Source: Lawsonibacter sp.
GTDB taxonomy: Bacteria; Bacillota; Clostridia; Oscillospirales; Oscillospiraceae
Length of the DNA stretch: 64,000 nucleotides
Assembly (NCBI GenBank): GCA_022791995.1
Contig: JAAWAD010000021.1
Location: 62,001 to 126,000, forward strand
Reading direction: 5' to 3'
Below the pieces are notes generated by a model, which was not told where the DNA came from, did no database searches, and worked only from the letters and a program-made list of their open reading frames with translations. This document shows positions 56,797 through 64,000 of the stretch, piece by piece. Both the position numbers and the translations under genes were made by a program. Within the stretch, counting starts at the first letter, position 1; each line of letters starts with the position of its first letter.

Positions 56797-56825
56797 TTGC
56801 AATGGTTCTGGGAATCAGGTATAAT
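56797..56825 (+). promoter_or_regulatory. Promoter of purine genes
   Basis: TTGCAA - 17 nt - TATAAT. Confidence 0.65.
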
Positions 56826-56886
56826 AGCCCCGAAATCTCTGGACGGCCCGGAGCTGGGTCCGAATCCAGAAAAAGGAGTGCAGAAG

Positions 56887-57999
56887 ATGACCGAATTGGA
56901 ACTGAAATACGGCTGCAACCCCAACCAGAAGCCTGCCCGCATTTTTATGGAGGAGGGCGAGCTGCCTCTGGAGGTACTCAACGGTAAGCCAGGCTATATC
57001 AACTTTATGGACGCTCTCAACTCCTGGCAGCTGGTAAAGGCCCTGAAGCGGGCCACTGGTCTGCCCGCCGCCGCCTCCTTCAAGCACGTCTCCCCTGCCG
57101 GAGCTGCCCTGGGTCTTCCCCTCAGCGACACCGAACGGCACATCTGTTTTGCCCCAGAGGGAGACCTGTCCCCCATTGCCTGCGCCTACATCCGGGCCCG
57201 GGGCGCCGACCGGCTGTGCTCCTTCGGCGATTGGGCCGCCCTGTCTGACATATGCGACGAGGACACCGCCCGCTTTCTGGCTCTGGAGGTCTCCGACGGC
57301 ATCATCGCCCCTGGCTACACTGAAAAGGCCCTGGAAATCCTGAAGACCAAGCGCAAGGGGGGCTACAACGTGGTGAAAATTGACCCGGACTACTCCCCCG
57401 CTCCCATTGAGCGGCGGAGCATCTTCGGTATCACCTTCGAGCAGGGGTACAACGACCTGACCATTGACGAAAAGATGCTGGAAAATATCGTCACCCGGAA
57501 CAAGGACCTGCCCCAGCAGGCCAGACATGACATGCTGCTGGCCCTGATTACCCTGAAGTACACCCAGTCCAACTCCGTCTGCTATGTAAAGGATGGACAA
57601 ACCCTGGGCGTAGGAGCCGGTCAGCAGAGCCGCATTCACTGCACCCGTCTAGCCGGGAATAAGGCGGACATCTGGTGGCTGCGGCAGCATCCCAAGGTGC
57701 TTTCCCTCCCCTTCCCTGCCGACGTCCGCCGCCCTGACCGGGACAACGCGATTGATGATTTTATTGCCAACGGCCTCTCCTTGGAGGAAAAAGCTTCGTG
57801 GATTGACAAGCTCTCCGGCGTCACCCTGGGCTCTGACGCCTTCTTCCCCTTCGGGGACAACGTGGAACGGGCCCGCCAGTCTGGCGTGCAGTACATTGCC
57901 CAGCCCGGCGGCTCCATCCGGGACGATCAGGTCATCGAGACCGCTGACAAATACGGCATGGTCATGGCCTTCACCGGAATGCGTCTGTTCCACCACTGA
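56887..57999 (+). CDS. Phosphoribosylaminoimidazolecarboxamide formyltransferase (stand-alone)
   Basis: ELKYGCNPNQKPARIF, AAASFKHVSPAGAALG; 370 aa without IMP cyclohydrolase domain. Confidence 0.88.
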   Translation: MTELELKYGCNPNQKPARIFMEEGELPLEVLNGKPGYINFMDALNSWQLVKALKRATGLPAAASFKHVSPAGAALGLPLSDTERHICFAPEGDLSPIACAYIRARGADRLCSFGDWAALSDICDEDTARFLALEVSDGIIAPGYTEKALEILKTKRKGGYNVVKIDPDYSPAPIERRSIFGITFEQGYNDLTIDEKMLENIVTRNKDLPQQARHDMLLALITLKYTQSNSVCYVKDGQTLGVGAGQQSRIHCTRLAGNKADIWWLRQHPKVLSLPFPADVRRPDRDNAIDDFIANGLSLEEKASWIDKLSGVTLGSDAFFPFGDNVERARQSGVQYIAQPGGSIRDDQVIETADKYGMVMAFTGMRLFHH

Positions 58000-58016
58000 C
58001 CGGAAGGGGGACGCTT

Positions 58017-58198
58017 ATGTTTATCAGCAGCAACGACGGCTCCTTCCCCTGCGCCTCCTTCGAGGAGTACAAAACCCGCCTGGAGACCTGCTTCCAGCAG
58101 GAGAACGAAATCTGGTGTGCGCACTGGAATTTTTCCATACTCAGAACGCCCCCAACTGCATTGCTTGGGGAGAATTATAGAAAGGCGATTGAAATCGT
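58017..58198 (+). pseudogene. Possible truncated gene start between purine genes
   Basis: Strong RBS (aagggggacgctt-atg) and MFISSNDGSFPCASFEEYKTRLETCFQQENEIWCAHWNF..., then base composition changes and the frame runs into the next gene out of frame. Confidence 0.35.
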
Positions 58199-58783
58199 AT
58201 GGGAATTTTTGATTTTTTTAAGAAACAATCCCCGGATCCAGCGGTCCCACCCGCCCCGGCGGCGGAGCGTAAGCCCTTCGGCCCCAACGTGGTGGAAATC
58301 GCAAAGCTCATCTCCGCCGGGGACGAGGCGGTCATGGCGGACATTGCCGCCTGCACTGGGGACCCGGCGGCGTGGTTTGAGGCCCACCAGGCGCGCTATA
58401 AGGAGCGGTGTGTACTCTCTGCCGACGACCTGGAGAAGATCCAGTGGTTGGGGATGGTGGACATTCTGGAGGAGCACGGCTGGGTCTGTGAGCGGGACTG
58501 GAAGGACGAGCTGGAGGATTTTTCCTATTTCGTTCAGAATCTCCACGGTTCCCAAAAGTTGGGACTCGAGATGAACCCAGATTGGTTTGATGAAAACGAG
58601 GATATTCCCCTTTGGTGCAATATCCTGACGGAAAAATGGAGCGCCCAAGGGGTGCGCCTGGCCGCCATCAACATCAACAGCGACAGCTATGTCCTCTTCC
58701 CCGCCTCAGCCGAGCAGTATTCCGCCCTCCAGACACTGGCCAAAAGTATCGGCCAATATATTGACTATGTGGAACGAGAGTAA
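58199..58783 (+). CDS. DUF6630-like protein
   Basis: LGMVDILEEHGWVCERDWKDELEDFSYFVQNL; continuous ORF with RBS. Confidence 0.55.
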   Translation: MGIFDFFKKQSPDPAVPPAPAAERKPFGPNVVEIAKLISAGDEAVMADIAACTGDPAAWFEAHQARYKERCVLSADDLEKIQWLGMVDILEEHGWVCERDWKDELEDFSYFVQNLHGSQKLGLEMNPDWFDENEDIPLWCNILTEKWSAQGVRLAAININSDSYVLFPASAEQYSALQTLAKSIGQYIDYVERE

Positions 58784-58798
58784 AAGGAGGACACCCTT

Positions 58799-60055
58799 AT
58801 GAAAGTTTTAGTGGTGGGCGGCGGCGGGCGCGAGCACGCCATCTGCTGGAAGCTGGCCCAGTCCCCCAAGGTGACAAAGCTGTACTGTGCCCCGGGCAAC
58901 GCGGGCATCGCCCAGACGGCAGAGTGCGTCCCCATCAAGGCCACAGACGTGGATGAAATGGTGCGGTGGGCCAAAGCCAACGCCATCGACTTTGTGATGG
59001 TGGCCCCCGACGACCCCCTGGCCCTGGGGATGGTGGACGCCCTGGAGGCGGCGGGCATCCCCGCCTTTGGCCCCCGGAAGAACGCCGCTATTATCGAGGC
59101 CAGCAAGGCCTTCTCCAAGGGTTTGATGAAAAAATACCACATCCCTACTGCAAAGTATGAAACCTTTACAGAGCTTGAAAAAGCCCTGGCCTACATCCGG
59201 GCCCAGGGGGCCCCCATTGTGGTGAAGGCCGACGGTCTGGCCCTTGGCAAGGGGGTGGTGGTGGCCGCCACGGTGGAGGAGGCGGAGACCGCCGTCCGGG
59301 AGATGATGGAGGACAAAAAATTCGGAGCCTCCGGCTCCACGGTGGTCATTGAGGAGTGTATGACTGGCCCGGAGGTGACTGTGCTGGCCTTCTGCGACGG
59401 AGAGCATCTGGTGTGTATGCCCTCCAGCCAGGACCACAAGCGGGCCTATGACGGCAACCAGGGCCCCAACACTGGGGGCATGGGGGCCTTCTCCCCCTCC
59501 CCCAACTACACCCCGGAGGTCGCGGAGACCTGCATGAGAGAAATTTTCCTGCCCACTGTGGCCGCCCTGAAAGCAGAGGGCCGGCCCTTCCAGGGGGTGA
59601 TTTACTTCGGACTGATGCTCACCCCCAAGGGGCCCCGGGTGGTGGAGTACAACGCTCGTTTTGGCGACCCGGAGACCCAGGCAGTTCTCTCTCTGCTGGA
59701 CAGCGACTTGATGGATATTTTCCAGGCCTGCGTGGACGGGACGCTGGACAAGGCGGACATCCGCTGGAAGTCCGGGGCGGCCTGCTGTCTGGTGCTTGCC
59801 TCCGGGGGCTATCCGGTGAAGTATCAAAGCGGCTTCCCCATCTCCGGCCTGGAGGGGGCCGGAACATCCGCTGTGGTCTTCCATGCCGGCACCAAAGCCG
59901 GCGAAGGAGGAGAAATCCTCACAGCCGGTGGGCGTGTGCTGGGCGTCACCGCTCTGGGTGATACCCTGGAGAGGGCTATCGCCAACGCCTACGCCGCGGC
60001 AAAGCCCATCTCCTTCCAGGACATGCACTTCCGCACCGACATCGGCAGAGCATAA
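58799..60055 (+). CDS. purD: Phosphoribosylamine--glycine ligase
   Basis: MKVLVVGGGGREHAICWKLAQSP, VVKADGLALGKGVVVA, NTGGMGAFSP, EYNARFGDPETQ. Confidence 0.95.
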   Translation: MKVLVVGGGGREHAICWKLAQSPKVTKLYCAPGNAGIAQTAECVPIKATDVDEMVRWAKANAIDFVMVAPDDPLALGMVDALEAAGIPAFGPRKNAAIIEASKAFSKGLMKKYHIPTAKYETFTELEKALAYIRAQGAPIVVKADGLALGKGVVVAATVEEAETAVREMMEDKKFGASGSTVVIEECMTGPEVTVLAFCDGEHLVCMPSSQDHKRAYDGNQGPNTGGMGAFSPSPNYTPEVAETCMREIFLPTVAALKAEGRPFQGVIYFGLMLTPKGPRVVEYNARFGDPETQAVLSLLDSDLMDIFQACVDGTLDKADIRWKSGAACCLVLASGGYPVKYQSGFPISGLEGAGTSAVVFHAGTKAGEGGEILTAGGRVLGVTALGDTLERAIANAYAAAKPISFQDMHFRTDIGRA

Positions 60056-60060
60056 AAACA

Positions 60061-60086
60061 GCGGCCTCCCCCTCCAGGGAGGCCGC
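60061..60086. terminator. Hairpin between convergent genes
   Basis: gcggcctccc cctcca gggaggccgc. Confidence 0.6.
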
Positions 60087-60090
60087 CAAA

Positions 60091-60957
60091 TCACTGAACA
60101 TGGATATGGTTATTGATGTGATTCATGCAGTAGCAGTAGTATCCATTGCATTTGGAGCAGTAGCGAAACTCCATACTGGGGTCGTCCTGGTCAGTAACGC
60201 CGCACACGGCGCACTTGTGGAGGTAGCCCCGGCGCTGCTGCACCTCCCGCTGGGCCCGCTTGAAGTTGATGGTCTTGGGGTCCACCCTGTGAACCGCCCG
60301 GTCCCGGGTACGGCGGGAGAAATCGGACAGCTCGTCCCAGAAGAACAGCAGGTAGTTGAAAATGGCAATCACCGGCAGCAGTGCCAGGGCAAGCTGCCCG
60401 TTGGCCACATAGACCAGAATCTGGTAGGCGAAGAGAGCTGCCTCCACCCAGGCCAGCCACTTCATTTTCACTGGAATCAAAAAGGCCAGGAGCACCTGAA
60501 GGTCCGGGTATAGCGTGGCATAGGCGAAGAACAGGGACAGGTTCAGATACGTCATGTTGGCTGTCACCCCGTTCCTGGCGGAGGGGATGAGCAGGGCCAG
60601 CAACAAACCGACAATCACATTCAGCACCGCCCCCAGCAGGTAGTAGACGGTAAACCGGGAGGAGCCCCACACCGCCTCCAGCCGGGAGCCCATGTAGTAG
60701 TAGAACAGCAGCGACAGTACAAAGGCCAGGGGACTGAAGCTGAGGGGGACAAAAATAAAGGTCACCAGCCGCCAGATCTCCCCTCGAAAAATCAATCCGG
60801 GACTGAACACCAGAAACCGGGTGGACATCCCGTGGGTGAACAAATCCAGAAGAAAAACAAGCAGATTCCCCGCCACAATGTAGTTCATCAGCCCGTCAAT
60901 ACTCAGACGGGGATGGTTGTAGCAAAAACGGGACACCCAGCGGGAGAGGGTTTTCAT
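60091..60957 (-). CDS. Rhomboid/Derlin-like membrane protein with C-terminal Cys-rich domain
   Basis: GEIWRLVTFIFVP..YYYMGSRLEAVWGSSRFTVYYLLG rhomboid-like; C-terminal CAVCGVTDQDDPSMEFRYCSKCNGYYC. Confidence 0.65.
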   Translation of the reverse strand: MKTLSRWVSRFCYNHPRLSIDGLMNYIVAGNLLVFLLDLFTHGMSTRFLVFSPGLIFRGEIWRLVTFIFVPLSFSPLAFVLSLLFYYYMGSRLEAVWGSSRFTVYYLLGAVLNVIVGLLLALLIPSARNGVTANMTYLNLSLFFAYATLYPDLQVLLAFLIPVKMKWLAWVEAALFAYQILVYVANGQLALALLPVIAIFNYLLFFWDELSDFSRRTRDRAVHRVDPKTINFKRAQREVQQRRGYLHKCAVCGVTDQDDPSMEFRYCSKCNGYYCYCMNHINNHIHVQ

Positions 60958-61083
60958 GGGCGGTTCCTCCTTATCAGCGCTTTCACCAAGCTTCTGCCCC
61001 ATATTTTACCCGCTTCCCTGGAAAATGTCTACAATAATTTGTAAACATTTTTACAAGCGCGTGATCTGAGAGGAGATAGCCTT

Positions 61084-61803
61084 ATGCCGGAGCGCATCGA
61101 CAAGCTGTTATCGGCCACCGGCCGCTGGTCTCGGAAGGAGGTCCGGGACCTGATCCGACAGGGTCGGGTGCTGGTGGAAGGCCGCCCAGTCCAAAGGCCG
61201 GAGGAAAAATGTGACCCGACCGCCTCGATTCAGGTGGACGGCCAGACCGTGGATTGCTCCCCCTTCGTGTACCTGATGCTGCATAAGCCGGCGGGCCTGC
61301 TGTCCGCCACGAAGGACGCCCGGCAAAAAACGGTGCTGGACCTCCTCCCGGACCATCTGCGCCGCCGGGGGCTGTTTCCTGTGGGGCGGCTGGACAAGGA
61401 CACAGTGGGCCTCCTCCTCCTCACGGACGATGGAGCGCTGGCCCACAGCCTCCTCTCCCCCAAGCGCCATGTGGACAAGGTATACCTGGCACGGGTGGAC
61501 GGTTGGGTGGACCAGGACGACTGTCAGGCTCTGGCTGCCGGACTGGTCCTCGGGGATGGAACCCACTGTCTTCCCGCCGGACTGAAACCTCTGGGGGACG
61601 GCTCCGCCTGCCTTATCACCCTACAGGAGGGTAAGTATCATCAGGTCAAGCGGATGCTGGCCGCCCGCGGAAAACCGGTGCTGGCCCTGAAACGGCTGTC
61701 CATGGGGCCTCTGACCCTGGATGAGGGGCTGGAGCCAGGGGCCTGGAGGCTTCTTACAGGGGCAGAATTGGCCTCCTTACGGGCCACTGTTTCAGGCGGA
61801 TGA
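61084..61803 (+). CDS. RsuA/RluB-family pseudouridine synthase
   Basis: S4 domain; YLMLHKPAGLLSAT, PVGRLDKDTVGLLLLTDDG. Confidence 0.9.
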   Translation: MPERIDKLLSATGRWSRKEVRDLIRQGRVLVEGRPVQRPEEKCDPTASIQVDGQTVDCSPFVYLMLHKPAGLLSATKDARQKTVLDLLPDHLRRRGLFPVGRLDKDTVGLLLLTDDGALAHSLLSPKRHVDKVYLARVDGWVDQDDCQALAAGLVLGDGTHCLPAGLKPLGDGSACLITLQEGKYHQVKRMLAARGKPVLALKRLSMGPLTLDEGLEPGAWRLLTGAELASLRATVSGG

Positions 61804-61855
61804 AGCCCCTTTGGCATTTTCCACAAAAAAATAGCAAAAAAATGACAAATCCCTC

Positions 61856-61885
61856 TTGCCAAACTGGGGGGAGTTTCGTTATAAT
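61856..61885 (+). promoter_or_regulatory. Sigma-A-type promoter
   Basis: TTGCCA - 18 nt - TATAAT upstream of CdaR-like gene. Confidence 0.7.
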
Positions 61886-61922
61886 GATAACAACGCCTTT
61901 TTTAGAAATGGGAGGGATCGAT

Positions 61923-63014
61923 GTGTCAAGCAGGATGTTCCAGGGTATCGTGCTTCAAATGAAGGACAGCATCAATCGCACGGTGGGTGTGATTGATTCG
62001 GAGGGGACTGTTGTGGCCTGCAGTGAACTGTCCTGCATTGGCGAGCATTGGCCAGGCGCAGCGGCGGCAATCCGGGCATCAGAGGATGAGCCCGCCTGCT
62101 TTGAGGGAAATACCTTTAAGCCCCTCTCCGGTTGGGGACCACAGTTCGACTACGCCGCTTTTATCAAGGGCGTGGACGAAGTAGCCGCGTCGCTGTGCGC
62201 CATGTCTGTGGTCTCCTTCAACGGAGCAAAGGCCTATTATGAGGAAAAACATGACAAGGCGACCTTTGTCAAAAATATTATCTCGGACAATATTTTGTTG
62301 GGTGACATCTACACCCAAGCCAAGGAGCTCCACTTTGTCTCGGAAGCCCCCCGGGCCGCCTTTCTGGTGCGTCAGGTCGGACCGGCCGATGTGTCGATCA
62401 TCGACGTACTCCAGAACCTTTTCCCCGATAAACAGACCGACTTTGTCATCTCCATCAATGAAACCGATGTTGCCTTGATTAAGCAGCTGTCGGAAGGGGC
62501 CGACACCAAGGAGCTGCAAAAGATTGCCAAGCAGATCTCCTCTGCTGTCACCCAGGAATTGGGTATCAAGGTGGTTATCGGCATCGGCACCATTGTCAAC
62601 CATATCCGGGACCTGGCCCGGGCCTACAAAGAGGCCGGCATGGCCATCGACGTAGGCAAGGTATTCGAGACCGAGAAAACCGTCATCACCTATGAAAATC
62701 TGGGTATCGGACGGCTGATCTATCAGCTGCCCACCATCCTGTGCCAAATGTTCCTCCAGGAGGTCTTCAAGAAAAACCCCATCGACGCTTTGGATCAGGA
62801 AACCCTGCTCACCATCAACAAGTTTTTCGAGAACAACCTGAACGTGTCAGAAACGGCCCGGAAGCTCTTTGTCCATCGGAACACCTTGGTGTATCGCCTA
62901 GAGAAAATCAAGAAGCTCACCGGCCTGGATCTGCGGGAGTTCGACGACGCCATTACCTTTAAAGTGGCTCTGATGGTCAAAAAGTACCTTATCTCCCGCG
63001 GAATTGAATCCTGA
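61923..63014 (+). CDS. CdaR/PucR-type transcriptional regulator
   Basis: N-terminal sugar-diacid-recognition-like domain; C-terminal FFENNLNVSETARKLFVHRNTLVYRLEKIKKLTGLDL; GTG start with RBS ggagg. Confidence 0.85.
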   Translation: MSSRMFQGIVLQMKDSINRTVGVIDSEGTVVACSELSCIGEHWPGAAAAIRASEDEPACFEGNTFKPLSGWGPQFDYAAFIKGVDEVAASLCAMSVVSFNGAKAYYEEKHDKATFVKNIISDNILLGDIYTQAKELHFVSEAPRAAFLVRQVGPADVSIIDVLQNLFPDKQTDFVISINETDVALIKQLSEGADTKELQKIAKQISSAVTQELGIKVVIGIGTIVNHIRDLARAYKEAGMAIDVGKVFETEKTVITYENLGIGRLIYQLPTILCQMFLQEVFKKNPIDALDQETLLTINKFFENNLNVSETARKLFVHRNTLVYRLEKIKKLTGLDLREFDDAITFKVALMVKKYLISRGIES

Positions 63015-63024
63015 CGCCAAATAT

Positions 63025-63053
63025 GGGACGGGCCCTTACAGAGGACCCGTCCC
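63025..63053 (+). terminator. Terminator-like hairpin
   Basis: gggacgggccc..ggacccgtccc. Confidence 0.6.
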
Positions 63054-63140
63054 TTGCATTTAAGAGGCTATAGATCAAAAAATTTGCAGAGAATTGGTAT
63101 GGGGCTTTTGCCCGGCATCCCGCCTCCCTGCTTTTTCCCA

Positions 63141-63169
63141 TTGAAAGTCGTCACGCTCCCTGCTATAAT
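63141..63169 (+). promoter_or_regulatory. Sigma-A-type promoter
   Basis: TTGAAA - 17 nt - TATAAT. Confidence 0.75.
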
Positions 63170-63210
63170 GGAAGCTGTCCCAAATCGCCTGTTTTTAAAA
63201 AGGAGCACAT

Positions 63211-64000
63211 ATGAAAAAAACACCGATACACAGCGGCCTGCGCCGGACTCTGGCTCTGACGCTGGCCCTTCTTCTCTCCCTCCCCACGGCCTATGCTGCC
63301 GCCGGGGATCGGAAGCTTCAGACCTCCCGCACGCTGACCGAGGGGCTGGAGTACCGCAACACCGTCACAGTCAACAACGACAGCCGGGTAGAGAGCTTTT
63401 CCCTGGAGCTTCAGCCTGACAGCCCCGCCTACCCCATCCTTCTCCAGTCCTCGGGCACCATCTATACCGGGGCCACTGTCAACCGGGCGGTGAGTTACGC
63501 CCAGGCACTGGGCTATCACGTTCTGGGAGCGGTGAACACCGATTTCTTCTCTATGACCTCCGGTGTTCCCATCGGCATTGTCATTGAAGACGGGGTGTAC
63601 AAGTCCAGCGCAGAAAATGAGGACGCCATGCTTATCACCGACGGGCAGGTCTCTCTTCTGGAGGGACCCAAGGTGGAACTGACTCTGACCAACCAGAGAG
63701 ACGGCTCCCAGGTTAAGCCCCACCACCTGAACAAGTGGCGCAGCGCCACAGGCGGTCTTTACCTGCTGAACCGGGATTTCTCCACCATCTCCACCCACAC
63801 CTCCACCTCCGGCTGGTATGTACGGATGAAGCTGGCAGAGCCCGAGCAAGAGCCTGACTTCCCCCTGAACCTCCCACCCGACATCCTTCAGGATATCCAG
63901 AACTCTGGCGGCGAAGAGACGCAGTCCTCCAAGCTTACAGTAAACAGCACGCTGACCTTGGAGGTCACAGAAATGCTGAAATCTGACCAATACATTCCCA
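63211..64000 (+). CDS. Phosphodiester glycosidase family exported protein (N-terminal part, truncated by window edge)
   Basis: Signal peptide MKKTPIHSGLRRTLALTLALLLSLPTAYAAAGD; GYHVLGAVNTDFFSMTSGVPIGIVIEDGVY; open at window end so not in ORF track. Confidence 0.75.
   Translation, partial: MKKTPIHSGLRRTLALTLALLLSLPTAYAAAGDRKLQTSRTLTEGLEYRNTVTVNNDSRVESFSLELQPDSPAYPILLQSSGTIYTGATVNRAVSYAQALGYHVLGAVNTDFFSMTSGVPIGIVIEDGVYKSSAENEDAMLITDGQVSLLEGPKVELTLTNQRDGSQVKPHHLNKWRSATGGLYLLNRDFSTISTHTSTSGWYVRMKLAEPEQEPDFPLNLPPDILQDIQNSGGEETQSSKLTVNSTLTLEVTEMLKSDQYIP

Noticed and set aside
1-64000. CRISPR arrays, transposases, integrases, prophage genes and rRNA/tRNA genes
   Set aside because: None seen: no regularly spaced repeats and no translated ORF with recognisable mobile-element motifs; a tRNAscan or ISfinder run would be decisive.

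Overview
The window reads as a GC-rich Firmicutes chromosome segment. Gene content (SpoVE/SpoVD, YlbJ, SleB-type hydrolase, archaeal-type AspS with GatCAB) suggests a spore-forming Oscillospiraceae relative such as Flavonifractor or Pseudoflavonifractor; this taxonomy is inference only. Most of it is core genome: xseA/nusB, hisC, ackA, trmD, rarA, a long dcw cluster (mraZ to ftsZ), a T-box-controlled aspS-gatCAB operon, a LysR/glycyl-radical-enzyme locus (hydroxyproline-dehydratase-like), and purine genes (stand-alone AICAR transformylase, purD). I saw no rRNA, tRNA, CRISPR array, prophage or transposase. The strongest candidate for something undescribed is a compact three-gene Rnf-like locus at 25274..28869: rnfC, an in-frame rnfD-rnfG fusion, and one divergent RnfA-like subunit. 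The canonical Cys of its first conserved motif is Gly, and no rnfB or rnfE is next to it. Secondary leads are an S-layer protein with a GH26-like domain that appears to lack both catalytic Glu residues, a Derlin-like rhomboid without a visible GxSG motif, a small macro-domain/immunity-like island with a gene-remnant repeat, and several regulatory DNA/RNA elements (Asn-specifier T-box, MraZ-box array, LysR-promoter dyads, a UUCG hairpin after ackA). All family calls come from reading motifs by eye; no database search was run.
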